Assembly (NCBI GenBank): GCA_003344405.1
Contig: NOWV01000277.1
Span: 1 to 64,000 of the forward strand
DNA: 64,000 bases
Source: Trichoplax sp. H2
Taxonomy: Eukaryota > Placozoa > Uniplacotomia > Trichoplacea
Direction of reading: 5' to 3'
Positions 44,661 through 57,800 of the stretch are shown here, in pieces. Made by a program: the position numbers and the translations under genes. The notes below the pieces were generated by a model. The model was not told where the DNA came from and made no database searches. It saw nothing but the letters and a program-made list of their open reading frames with translations. Position 1 is the first letter of the stretch. Every line of letters starts with the position of its first letter.

Positions 44661-46965
44661 GATTTGACTTTTGTATTTACGGACTCAACTTCAGAAAGCT
44701 ACGCCACAACTTGAAAGATTTAATGCAGTTTTACGAATCTTACAATATAGACAATAATCTATCAATAAGCTTGAAAACTTTGAAGCATCAACATGACTAT
44801 CTCGTCCAGTAATTTATTAAAGTTGGTGGCAATCTATAGTAAAGTTCAAATCAAGCTAGGATAAAATATTACTCTATTCAGTCCAAGAATTTGATATTCT
44901 TTCTGCAGCCAATCTGTAACTTAATGGAAAAATAATAGCTATAAACGTTCTGAAGCAGTTAATATTCGTTTATAATAGTCTAAAGGACTTGATCCAATTC
45001 TAGGATAGCCAAGTAGCCGAAAAGAAATGCCATGTAACACTTTCAATTTGGCAGCAATTCACAAGCAGACAGTCAGTTAGTAAATATAGACCTCGATATA
45101 CTAGAAATTTATATAATGATCAACTTTGACGAAACTCTTACGCTTATATAAGTCGTATTTTTACTACCATTACTCGATCATGACTACTTATAGCATACGT
45201 ATACAGTCGATAGGCCTTTATTCTACGCAGTAAAGTGTTTGCATTCTTTTTCTTACCTCTGCTAAAGGTTCTATGTTTCAAGTAGCCACTTTCTGGATAT
45301 GTTAGTGCCAGGTACCAAGCCCATAACATATACTGTATACTTAATAGAAATACGAATGGGTCTTACTATGCTATGAATTGCTAACTACTCTAGGCCCTAC
45401 CGTATACTATAAGTCCATAATACCGACTAAAACAATTGCTAGTCCTTACACTACTGTAGTAAACTGCCGCAATTTAACACTTTCTACAGTATAAACTATT
45501 TCTTCACGATAAACTAGTAGAAAGAGTAAAATCTACTATTAGAGATCGGATCTCTTGACTGTTGTAATGGACACTATATAGTGTATAGTATTGCTTACAA
45601 AGGCCATCTAATATGTAGTCAATAATTATAATAAACTAGTATAAGATGATAGCTAGTTCATTATTTTGCTAATACTTAATAGGTATACTAATGGGTCTTA
45701 ATATGCTATAAATTGCTAACTACCCTAGGCCCTACCGTATGCTTTAAGTCCATAATTCCGACTAAAACAATTGCTAGTCCTCACACTACTGTAGTAAACT
45801 GCCGCAATTTAACATTTTCTATAGTATAAACTATTTTTTCACGATAAACTAGTAGAATGAGTAAAATCTACTATTAGAGATCCGATCTCTTGACTGTTGT
45901 AATGGACACTATATAGTGCACAGTATAGCTTACAAAGGTCATTTAATATATAGTCAATAATTACAATAAACTAGTATAAGATAGCTAGTTCATTATTTGC
46001 TAAGAAAATATGGATCAGATCTGATCCGTTTAAGTTATTTGTATCGGCGATTAAAATTGATTTATTCGAAAATAATTTATTAACGCTCACTAACAAACGT
46101 CTCACTTTCTAAGCAAGATAATTCTTTAGAAATTATTGGAGTAAAATTGCAAGTCAAATCATCAAGTCAGTGCTAGAAATAATTCATGTTGAGGTAATTT
46201 TAATGTCAATAATACTAGGTTAACTAGAAGTATCAATTATAATTTATGCTATAAAAGCAATGAATGTATTTGCATGTACCTTAGGAAAAGGCATTGCAAA
46301 TAAAGCTGTAAGAATGCTTTGAACCATTTTTTAGTGCTACTTCTCTATTCACTCTCTTCAGTTTACACGATACGAAAGTATAAGTTACTACCTCATGAGT
46401 ATATAGCGCACCGTAATAAATTGAATTTATTAAGTAGCCCATAAAAGAAGCTATGATTGCGATTAAAGGAATTGAAATCCAACATTTATCAGTCAAAAAA
46501 TGGAATCAGAATGGTAAAATCAATTACTATCTGCAGTACAATAAAGTCAGATATAGCCAATTCTATTTAGACAGACTTCTAACCAATAATCAACATAAAA
46601 CAAGATTAATATCCCTTAATTGAACATTTGTGTTATATTCTAATTGCTATTTTATTCCTAAAGATCGAAAAAACGGGAATATTTTTAGAAGCACTTTGTA
46701 TAAAAATACCAATTTACGGGTACTGATTCTATTCTAGTAGATGCATTTAAACTACGATTAGTGATCTAATTTTTAAAGCAAGAATATTTCACAGGCAGAA
46801 AAAAGGCCAATAATTCATGAATTGGACCTTAGGGTTCTTAGTTGAACTGTTTTACCATAGTTTATTCGCGGACAAGATCCACATAACAAGCATCTCGACA
46901 TAGGACGAAAATTTAGAGTTGAAGTCATCGCATCAAAGGATTTAGTTTATCTGCCATCTTGATCA
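44661..46965. other. Spacer between the two MFS paralogues
   Basis: It holds the 335-bp-spaced direct repeat listed next. On the minus strand at 46496-46390 there is a hydrophobic frame (IPLIAIIASFMGYLINSIYY) followed by a possible donor. It vaguely resembles the first helix of small DUF1761-type membrane proteins, but no partner exons could be secured. Confidence 0.4.
45340..46005. repeat. Tandem direct duplication, two ~330-bp copies
   Basis: Copy 1 (about 45340-45670) and copy 2 (about 45675-46005) share runs such as 'aggccctaccgta', 'gactaaaacaattgctagtc', 'actgtagtaaactgccgc' and 'tcttgactgttgtaatgg', and both end in 'gctagttcattatt'. Offset is 335 bp with a few percent substitutions and small indels. 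No coding frame. Confidence 0.93.
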
Positions 46966-49712
46966 CTATTCACTTTCGTCACTTTCTAAAGAAATAAAAG
47001 ATTTGATAAGAGAATAGCGTTGACATAGAGTAAAATTTTCGATTATTGCTCTATCTAGCAGTATTTTTAAATGTCAACAATGTAACAGCCCGTAGTTGAG
47101 TATGGTAAACAAAGTATTAATCACAAACTTACTATCAGTAAGCAGTCGCTTCGTGTCGTCTATAGTGCCTGCTGAGACTGAATCTTTTTCGTTTTCTTTA
47201 CTTGTAAATTTATGCACCAAGTATGTTACCAGAAACAGTCCAGAGCTTACAACATACAACGATGGAAATAGCACTATTAAAGCGATCCGTAAATTTGAAG
47301 CGGCCGCAAGAGGAGGCACCAATAATGGCATTAAACCAGCTGCATTTCGATATATAAATTGAATACAGGTGTTGTTATAAATTTCTGTACTAAGAATATT
47401 ATTGGGAGTACATGCAACAGAACCAAAAATCTTTGAAAGATCATTTATTATTCAAGTACGAATATACCTCTATTCGATTTTTCTTACCGATATTAGTAAT
47501 GATAAAGAGATAGATTGCTATTGCTGAAGTACGAATATTGCCAGGTACGATCTCCACTATAACAGTCAGAGTAACACCAATCCACATTTCTCCAATTAAA
47601 TAATTGGGAATCAAAATAATAAATGCTGCTGGTGGTGGCAATAGCAAGGCCATGAGAGCAAAAGGCGCAGAACACAACTATAATATTATTATGATACCTT
47701 ATTGCGTGAAATATTATATAACTCATACCGTTTAAAAGTAATCGAATAAATAATTTTAATAATATAGTTGATACTGTAAAATTATATTTAATCAAAGTCA
47801 ATTACCTGGCTAGCTATTAACACCCATATTCGAGCTTTCAAGCCGTAAGATGTAACTAAACGATCCGAAATAATTCCACCTAGCAGTGATCCTAGAGAAC
47901 CAGCAATTAATGGAATCCATACAAGATAATTCGCGACCATTACTTGCGGATAATATTGGTTGAAATAAGACTTTACATTGTAAGCCCACACATAACCTCC
48001 AGCATTTCTAATAGATCCAGCACTGACGAGGCATAATAAAGTATAATTTTTGAATGGAGCAATAGCTTTTGAAAGCAAGAGTAAAATTAAAAATCATGTA
48101 AATAAATCATCGTGATAAGTAAGAGAATATGATATTGCACTTATTATGGTTTATGGCCGATAGTACCTGTATAGTGTACTCTTAAATACAAGGCCTATGC
48201 TTTTATTACAAACATACCAGATTTAAAGCGTGTCCATGAAAGCTTTTCTGACATATTTGAGGATTTATCTTTATGCGCTTTTTGAGGTTCTTTGACTGTA
48301 GCAAGTATAAGAATGGCGATAATGAAACCAGGAATTGCGGCAATCCAATACACCCATCGCCATCCCAGATTCAAGATATTTGCTCTAACAACGTAATCTC
48401 CTAACGCAAAGGATAAACTATAGCCTGTATAGATTCCCCAGTTATATATAGAAATGGCAGCAGCCCGAAGATTCTAATTAAAAATGTTAAACTGGATAAA
48501 TTAATGATACACTATATCCAAAGTTAATTAAGAACCTGTACTAGTATCATATGCAAGTTTACATTATGATTAACATGGAATTATCGTATTTACTGAACTT
48601 ACCGAAGGAAAGTAATCGGCGATAATACTTGCTGCGAAAGGTGTACATCCTGCTTCTCTATAATATCATATTAGCAGCTATATTATTATCAATGGTATCT
48701 TTTATCAACAGTCTAACATATTGATATAATATAGAATTGAATCTACTAATTATTTTCATCTAAGGTATCTTGTATCAATAGTTAAACATACTTATATTAA
48801 TATAGAATTGAATCCACTAAAAACTTCTAATTTTAATAATTTCTTTTACTCTTAATAACTATCAATAATACTGAAATTAAGTACCCAATGCCAATTGCAA
48901 AGCGAAGTACTAAAAGCTGCCAGTACTTTTCAGTAAATCCAGTGATGAATGTCATAGCACTCCAGAAAAACAAACAGCCGACAAGAAGATTACGACGATT
49001 AGTCAGGTCGCCAATTGCCGCTAGAGGAATTCCAGAAAATGTATATACCACTACGAATAGGACAAAAAGCGGAATAGAAGAAAAATATGACTTGTAATAG
49101 CAGGTCATTTTACCAACTATACAAGATTAATGTCATACAGGTAGCGAAAATAAGGCCATTACCTATAAATGCTGGCCCAGCCAATATTTGAAATAATTCT
49201 CCCTGTCCGTTGTAATCGTACTTACAGACATGCTCACCGAAATCATTAACTTTGCTGTCACATCTAAATTAACAGACAAGGGATACAGTAGACTAATTAC
49301 TATATAAAGTCTTTTATAAACTTTTGCTACATCCATCAGCAATTAATATCCGCTAATACAGTCCATGCTATGATAAAATGAATTGGTATAACGGTGGGAT
49401 AAACATGAAGCTAAGAATAAAGCAAGAAAAGTGAATACCATCAATCACTTACATCGATTCAATTTGATGAGAAGTTAGAGTTTTGTCATGGATTCCACAC
49501 GATATATTTCTAAATTGGGCTTTACTATAAGACGTGTTAAGCAGGCAGCCTTTATCGCCCCATTGCATTTCTTGAGCTATATAAATGGATGTAACACCAA
49601 TAGCATAGCGATCCAGTTGATTCAATAGATATGTTAGTAGCAGTAAAATGAGTACATAAACTGGATAGCACCCAATTTCACGAAGCTCCAACACTTTTCG
49701 CTTGATACCCAT
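46966..49712 (-). CDS. Spinster-like MFS transporter, paralogue B, complete, 9 exons
   Basis: Exons in coding order: 49712-49453, 49263-49163, 49050-48885, 48657-48603, 48473-48218, 48065-47806, 47677-47488, 47339-47133, 46985-46966. This gives 504 residues. The first seven exon lengths (260, 101, 166, 55, 256, 260, 190) are identical to paralogue A, showing tandem gene duplication. It has the same motifs: LNQLDRYAIG, GIPLAAIGDLTNRRNLL, GEAGCTPFAASIIADYF, VKEPQK, GGIISDRLVTSYGLKARIW and VEIVPGNIRTSAIAIYLFI. Helices dominate except for the exon 1-2 extracellular loop and a charged tail (SKENEKDSVSAG). The last exon (KSDESE then stop) is tiny and inferred from a donor at 47132 that paralogue A also has. 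Read-through of that donor would instead end at 47074. Intron 3 holds a ~75-bp tandem duplication (about 48680-48830). Confidence 0.9.
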
Positions 49713-52700
49713 GATTCTACTTATACTAGGATACGGCTTAAAGATTTAGTGTAATTTCATGATATTTTTAAAATAAGTCACAAGCTTTCTTGGAAATATT
49801 GATGTATTCCGATAGCTGGTTCGTAGTAAATGCTGATGCGAATTTTCCTAAAATTGAAATCAACTAAGGATTTAAAATGAAGCTTTCAGTTAGAGATTTA
49901 TTCCTTCTTTCCACAACCAACCTTTAATCTAATTAAGAGATGATAGTGTTTGGCTTCATTAAGCTTTTAATTTATAATTTATAACTGGTTAAATCTCATA
50001 TTCTCATATCTGATTAATTGAAAAGTAACATCATTAGGATTACAGTAGAGTTACAAGTAAAGTTCTGTAGTCGACTCGCGTCAGTAGACTTGTGTTCAAG
50101 TTTTGTATGGCACTGTTTTATAAGGCGAAAATCCCATCTCGACCAAAGAGCATGTTATCGAGTCGTAAAATAATATTCCGGAGGGACATTTATAAGGGTT
50201 TATTCTTAAGCGATTTGCATAATTGATAATATATTCCAATGGCCGGTCTCTAGGGAACCCCATACTTTCTCTGAGAATTAGTGAATGGATTCCAACTATA
50301 GCGTATTAGTAGCACATGACCAGACAGCAAGCAGAAAGAACTACACGTAAATACAGTATAGTTACATTAATGGACTGATGCATAAAAAAACCTTAATAAG
50401 TATTGATTTGTCTTCCATATTGAATCTTGCAAAAAAATTTCCAAAATTTTCCCACCATTTTCATCGTGCTTGAGTAAACCGGTCATTTAATCACAATATG
50501 AATCCGTTACTGTACTCCACGGTATAAAAGTTATATATATTGGTAAATGAGCACTGTAATTACCATCTCACAAAGTGGATAAAATGCAAATTGCTCTCAT
50601 ACGGTACTCAGTACAACACTTTCTTTCCCAAATTTTTATCCAGGAGTAACCAGTTCCATTGACCTTTTTTTGAAGTAGTCTTGTCGTGTAGTTACGCCAC
50701 CAAATTGCGCCATTAGATCTTCGAGAAAGATGCAATTTACTGTAGTATAAAGTATCTGATTTTACATGATGCCAATCAAAATGATGAAAAGTTCGTCAAA
50801 TCTTACTAGATAAATGTGGACAGCATGACCAAATCTTTATTTACTCTGGTTCTGGCATAACCAACATGGAAAAAATTATGCACCATGGATAAGCGATTAC
50901 TGTGGTAGATGCCTTTACTAATTAGGAATGGATTCCATTAAGGACTATTAATAACTGTCATGAGTATGACAATTGCTTCATTGTCTGGATGTTTATTGTA
51001 CTTTATAAATCTGACAATTATCATTGCATAGTCCTTATAATGATACTTTTGATGAACTACTTTCACAACAAGAGATTGCCCATACAGTCGTAGACGATTA
51101 TAATTCAACTAATTATTCCATGAAACATAGTATTTGATTTAGTATAGTAGATATTTCTGTAATAAAACCTAAGGAGAGTTAGCAACTACGGATTATTTCC
51201 TTTAAGGCTTTATAATTATAGTCACTTAATGAAAGATTATGGATGTTACGGATATTTATTTAGTATAACCAAATATACTTCAGCCCTCTTTTATCGGGTG
51301 GGGGTTGGGATTATAAGTTATTCATAACTGGTGACCGTTTGCGTTGACGGATTATTTTATAGCTCATACTATGTTGTACTGTATAAATCTGATCATATTC
51401 AATTTCAGGAAGTGAATTGCTATATTTTATGGACTAGGTAAAATTAATCATTAGTTTATACAGTACCATGCAGCTTTCATATAAGAATGTTTTGGAGGGC
51501 GTATTCAGTTACGAGAGATGGAGTATTGTAAATATCGTGAACTCCTAAATATTAGTGTATTACGCGTATTTCTATCGCATTATTAATTTTAGCCCTTTTA
51601 AATCAATTTTAGCACAATTGCCGGCAGAATTAATACAGTATACTATCGTTACACTATTATCGAAGCACAGTTTCCTGCTTAAACTTTACGTCCTGCTACT
51701 GTCTAGAAGTGGTAGCGGACACAATCGATGGCACACTGAGAAAATGTACGGGGTTAAATGCTAAGCGAGGAGCGATTGATAAAAGCTAACTATAATTTGC
51801 TAAAAAAAAGTGCTGATTATTGTCTAACAGGCATAGAAGCAATGCTAATGGTCGTCAATATTCTAACGACTAGCTTATATAGTATTCTAACGAGTCTTTT
51901 TCTTCTTTTGAGTATTTAACAACAATTTTTGGTACAGTACTGGTAGTAGATATGAGAACACACATATTCGGCAAAGAAAAAGTACGGCGCGAAGAACGAT
52001 TTATTTCTACCGTATTCTACTGGAATTTTCTTTTTTTCAAATCTTGAAATATGGATAGAAGGATAAAAGTGATCCCGTATCCAAGCCAAAAATATCTGGC
52101 TGATCTTAAGGTTTTAGGAAGCACTACGCCTCTTCACTCGTTCATGATATTGAACCACCGCACACCCTGCGTGCCGCCATGATAATACGCAATAGTATGT
52201 TGTGCATATATTACACTGCAAGAATTTTTTCTATTTGACCGTTATTTACAGTTGGTAGATTCAATCCAAATATGCACTAGCAACTCGTACTGTAAACGAT
52301 TGTAAAAATGGAATGTTAATTAATAAAAAAAAATTCATTAAATTATTTACAGTATGTAGATTCAATCAAAATATGCACCAGCAGCTCGTACTGTAAATGA
52401 TTGTAAAAATGGAATGTTAATTAATATAAAAAAATTCTTTAAAAGTTATGAATTTGCGATGAGCTTCATTACGTAATAGTGAATATATGTATTAGTTGTG
52501 TTAAAGCTCATAGCTTGTTCTATTCTATAAGCACTCGTATACTTTGTTAATAGTGGCCGACCTTTATCATGACTTTGAGCAGCAAATGACTGTTGTTCTG
52601 GCGAGATTGCCGCATTCTTACTCTATTTTTTATTCATTGGCGTTCGCGGACATTAGAATTTAAATTTATATTACTACGTAGTTAAGTTAAACTAAGGTAG

Positions 52701-52851
52701 ATTATTAAATTAATATCTAAATTTTAAATCCAATATTCATTAACTAGACTTCTTTTTGTAATTCGGGAAGATATTTATAAATATTTCTGCTTTTATTCTC
52801 TTGTTTGTAATGTAATAATTGTAACATTTCCATTACGCATTTTTGGCATTT
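49713..52851. other. Intergenic; no gene recognised
   Basis: AT-rich with only short chance frames (for example 51555-51764). A ~100-bp tandem duplication near 52.25-52.44 kb is listed separately. Confidence 0.4.
52248..52440. repeat. Tandem duplication, two ~100-bp copies
   Basis: The copies begin near 52248 and 52347 and share 'tagattcaat.caaaatatgca', 'gctcgtactgtaaa.gattg' and 'taaaaatggaatgttaatta', followed by an A-run in each. Confidence 0.88.
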
Positions 52852-53260
52852 TTAGCGATGTAGAACAAATTTTTTTAGCATGAACGCTATCGGTAAAGTA
52901 TAAATTATTTTATTCAATTTTTGAATTCGTGAAACTTCTTTCATACCAAGTATTGTTTTAATTTCGGGATTACAATATAGTTTGAGGGATTTTTATCAAT
53001 AGTAGCCGAAGCTTCTTGTTCTGATGGAAAATTAATCAAGGAGATTTTTTTTAGTGCAAATCTATCAACTTGAGCTTCTGGAAGCTGACAGGTTCCTTCA
53101 TTATCTGTACGATTTTATATTACGAAAACTAAGAATGGTCGTTCCAATTCATGAGTATCACCGTGTATGCTTTCATTCTTTTCTTGCAGTGCTTCATGCG
53201 ATTCATTGAAATGTCGCTGCCGAATACTATGCACCAGCATCACATCTATATTCAAAATCG
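52852..53260 (-). pseudogene. Decayed MoxR-type AAA+ ATPase fragment (bacterial family)
   Basis: The minus strand reads HGDTHELERPFLVFVI, then an in-frame TAA (53117-53115), then EGTCQLPEAQVDRFALKKIS and FPSEQEA. MoxR ATPases have the block ...DG.T..LP.PFFVLATQNP.E.EGT.PLPEAQLDRF....; the LPEAQxDRF signature after the Walker B/sensor 1 region is highly characteristic. A frameshift near 52944 leads into a second frame (KEVSRIQKLNKIIYTLP) resembling the following helical part. The segment upstream (53165-53260) aligns only loosely to the ADEINRA..K.Q.ALLEAMQE region. No Walker A part was found. Stops, the frameshift and the missing ends show it is non-functional. MoxR proteins are bacterial/archaeal, so this looks like an old transfer, inferred from sequence alone. 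Confidence 0.6.
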
Positions 53261-54875
53261 AGATCATTTTCTTTACAGTTACAGGGATAACAGTTGCATC
53301 AATTGAAGCAAAATTGGAGCAATACAACTATAATAAAGACACCATCAGTTATTGAAGGGTTTGGATAGATTGAAAATTCAATAAAATAATTCTCCAGATT
53401 CTATTTTTTCAGTGCGTAAATAATATTATCACCATTTTTGACTGAAACTCAAATTGGTGAAAGTATTGCATGTTAAAGTTCATTTATGATATTCCTTACA
53501 ACAGTATTGATTCCGTTTGAATAAAAAATATCCAACATATTTATGTTCTGGAATAAAGGTATCAACAAAATTTATAGTAAAAAAAAAGAAAAGATAATCA
53601 TTCTAGTACCGAGAATTCGATAGCTATTGTTCACTATCGTTTGTCGCTCGCTTTATTCAAGACGGAAAGGATGCATTTAAACCCAGGTTCAGATTCCTGT
53701 ATTGACTCGATATTGCAGATTCCAGCTATGATTTTAAGATTCTGATTCTGAACGGCCGTCGTCTTTTCGATTTTAAGATCAAATCAATGCTAGACATGAT
53801 CATTATTAAAGTTCAGCCTCAAGTTATCATCGATATCGAAGAGTTACACAGCTTTACCTATAGAAATTATTTAATTTAGGCAAAATTATAGCGGTACGCT
53901 AGAGTCTGGCTTTGTAGCTAATATATGAGACGAAAAATCAAGCGGAAGTACTATCCTACAGGATATTAGTCAACGTCATGTCTTGAAAGTAAATAGTAGT
54001 GATAAGCGAATATCAATACGACACTAGTTGGATTACACGTCATGAAATATCTGTATTCTCTTGGTATTAAGAGTTATTATCCAATGATATTACTATATGG
54101 CGAGTTAACGCTCAAGTCGCGGCTACTTGTATAGGAAATCGATGATGCTAATATAAAAAGAGGTTGCAGGTGAATGTTTTGCATAAATGAATTATATAGC
54201 AGGTGAAATGCTGTCCAAGATAAAACTAAACCTTGATATCACTCATGTTAATTAATACATTATAATAATTCAACGAACTCCACAGTCTGGCATAAATATT
54301 AGTTTAAACTTCCTGCTGTCTATTTAAAGCATAGCTTGCGAGAAATAAAATAACAAGCGAACATTTTGTAATCTATAAACTTCATTCATATAAAATATTT
54401 TTCAAGTTAACTTTGATGTTATCATACTACAGTAAGCAAGGATAAGATATCATTGTTATATTGTCTTATGATGTCCATGTTCAATTGTTCATGTTGTACT
54501 GTATATAAGTATAAAATCTGGTTGAATATAAGCAATAATTGATTGCTTTGATTCGATTCATGTAATTATGTAGAATACTTTATGACAACGCTATAAAACT
54601 AAGATAAGATACAAATTTTAGAGAATAGCTTAATGAATCATAATTGACTTTTTATTGACAACCTTTCGCTATCAATAGCAATTATTCAATTCTACCTACA
54701 ATTTATAATAGTGGCCATACACAGATTTAATTTGTTATATGAAATTTCCAATACGTAGGTTAATACTTTTAATAACTGACGCAATTCATCAATTAAGTGG
54801 TTGTATTATACAGTATTAAAATTAATGGACTTGAAACAATCTAAGACTTGGCAAAAACTGATAAAAATCTTGAGA
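53261..54875. other. Intergenic between the MoxR relic and SRP68
   Basis: No exon was recognised. A tRNA-like T-arm string at about 53690 was considered and rejected. Confidence 0.4.
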
Positions 54876-57800
54876 TTATGATTTACCCCATATCCAACCC
54901 CGTACCAAGCCACCAATACCACCGCTTTTCTTTTGTTCCATACGATGATCCAAAGATGGAAACTCCACGTAATTATTAGCAATGTCAAAGAAAAGAGGTT
55001 TACAAGGGATAGGTTCGAATTGCGGCGGAAATTCAACTAAATTTGGCTTGTCCGTCAATGTCGAAGGATCCGAATAATAAACATCTAATCTTTCGCTAAG
55101 AGGCTATGTGAATAGTAGGCAAAAAGTTTTAATTAGCAAAGTTACCAAGGTACTGTAAAATATCAGGAAAATAAAAATAAGTGCAATTCATATCGAGGAC
55201 CAACACACTAATTCATACCTGTTGGCGTAACTGCTCGATCGACTCAATGGTACTTCCTTCTAAATCGTCACCTGGATGGTGATACGCGAATATAGCATTT
55301 CATAATGTTGAGATCATTAATATTCCTTACTTAAGTTAAAATCTTAAATATAATCATTCGTATTAAGTTATTAATCTTGCGCTACCGACGCTTACGCAAA
55401 AAACTGTACCTGATAGCAATTTTGCATGAGCTACACACTTTTGTCCACGCGCCATAGAAATAAATCGTTCAAGCCGCTGTAAATATAACTAGTGAGGATA
55501 ATGGCTTATGATTAGAGATGGTATTAGAGCGATCCTGATTATCAAGTATTTGCATTGACAAGATTTTTACTTGGGATTTCCTTTCTTCGCATTCCTTGAA
55601 TCTTTCAATAGCATCACTACACCGAGTTATAGTCTTTTCAAATAATGCCATAGCTTCGTGCCACTTATTGGCAAATACATAGGTCAATCCAACGTGGTAA
55701 CACCTATATCCATCCAAAATAAATAAACGTAATTTATAAGATTATTGTTCCAGTTGATATAACTCATAAACTATGCAAAGTAATCACATTCCTAAAGGCC
55801 TTGAATGCCTGCGTTTCTGCCATAATACTCGACGCTAAAGTTTCATCATCTTCAACACCAGCAAGTTGCAATTTGTCTCCTAAAGTCTGAGTTAGAATAT
55901 TTAAAGTATGCATACTTAGCAACTGTAGATGAGTATATCTTATCAATCTAATGCAAGATTAAGATAAGAGAAATGTCAATTAATCATTTCCGAATTCATA
56001 AAGGTAAAATTTTCGCTTTCATTATGGTAGTGCAATACCTGTAATGCAATATCATACAGCCTAACTAAATCGTCTGGTTTAGTCGGTTTATTTTTCGATT
56101 TACTAGAACCAGTACTTTCAGGTAGTTGCATACGCTCTTCCAGAGAATCAGCCATGACAATATTTCTCTCAATCGTTATGCAATATTTAAGGTGTGAAAC
56201 GTATGATAAGAGGTCAAGAGCCTGGGATTCCCCTCTAGAATGAAAATTCTTTGCGGATGCCTAAAACGATGATTTCAATATCAGATATGTGCTGTTGGTT
56301 TAGTAGTTTAACTACTATTCTATTCTAAATCTATTAACCTACCGATGCGTCTGATTTTAGCGAATCTTTAAGTATTTGCAAAGCGTCTTTGCACTCCATC
56401 AAGATACCGTCATAGACATCAATTCTACTGTCATAATCTGTGGCTCTAGCCAATTCTTCCGAAAGACCATGATAACGGAGAACCAAAACACGAATTTCTT
56501 CAGAGACTATGGGAAGTTTCTTACCAAGCCATATCACTTCGTGAAGGGTAGCCGCTTGTTTTTCTCTTAATTGAGTAATAGTCCGCTGAAATAAACAATC
56601 AATGATTTCAGAGAAAGTTCATGCTTATGTCAAAGTACTTGCAGCCTTACGTTAATTTTAGCAGCTAATAGATCTGAGCCGCCAGGAGCATTCTTCAATT
56701 GCATTAATTCTTTAACATCAGCACTTGATTCATCTAAATTAAACAGGCAGTAGCGAATATTTGGTGCAACTTCGTTAGCACGCTGACTGTAGGTTGCAGC
56801 TTCACTTTCTATTAAAATTCCAGCCAATTCTTCATAGATTTTTCTAACAATTTCGTTGATTAATTAATTAAGCAATGAGAAGATTACTCCTGTGCAAGAA
56901 AAACTTGATATCGGCGATAAATAAGAACTACTGTACAACATGGATGACACAAAGAATGATTACTCCTATCGGCCAGCAAAATAGTTATTCTTAATCGTTA
57001 ATTTCATTAACATATCTAATTGTCATGTAAAGGGTATAAGGTAATGTCCTTGTAATTCTTAATCCTACTAAAATTCATATTAAAAGCAAGAACTATCATT
57101 TCTACTTACTTTGCACGAGAGAAGAGTTCATATGACTTGTCCCATAATTGTAGTTCAAAGTTTAGGTTAGCTGCCATCCATGAGTAATAAGCCTACAAGT
57201 TTAAAACAGAAAGCTTGACTTTGAATAGTGAACAGGTTATACGAGGGTATGAAAATGCTCCCATAGCGGATTAGTCGCTGTATGTTAAGAATAAAGAATG
57301 TAGATCATCTTCATATTCCTATTTAAGAATCTGAAATGTAGTAATTATAATGATGTATGGCATTGAATATGGCCACTATCAATCGTGATCATGTACTGTA
57401 ATATCGAAAATTATTCAATATGTATTCAATAATACGTCCAATTGAATCATAACTAGGCATGGACAAATTCTTATAAGACCGTTATCCTGAGGAATTAATA
57501 CTGTAGTATCGTTGAGCAGCAAGACACTTCTTTTGATGATGGACGTGAAATCAGTTTACCTGAGCTTCTAGTTTGGTGCGAGCATCGTAGCCTTCATCAT
57601 CGCTTAATTCGTGTAACATTTTAGCATAATAAACTGCTTTCTTCATTCGGCGAATCAAATGGAATCTTTTTCGTATTTCAGTATTAGATAACTGCTTCAA
57701 CTCCATAGCATAACTCCAGGCGCGTTCGGCACACATTAGCGGCAAGTAAAGGTACCTAATTATACGATGACAGTTCATTGTAGTGAATTGTAGACATGTT

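Noticed and set aside
53670-53720. tRNA-like T-arm 'ccaggttcagattcctg'
   Set aside because: No matching acceptor stem, A-box or anticodon arm could be found upstream.
55477-55570. SRP68 coding continuing through 'QILDN...NHKPL', resembling human ...ILDAN...DNKPL
   Set aside because: The true counterpart of that human segment is in the next two exons (QKCVAHAKLLSGDDL... and PLSER). A clean GTAAAA donor at 55570 and acceptor ending at 55477 remove this stretch as a 94-bp intron.
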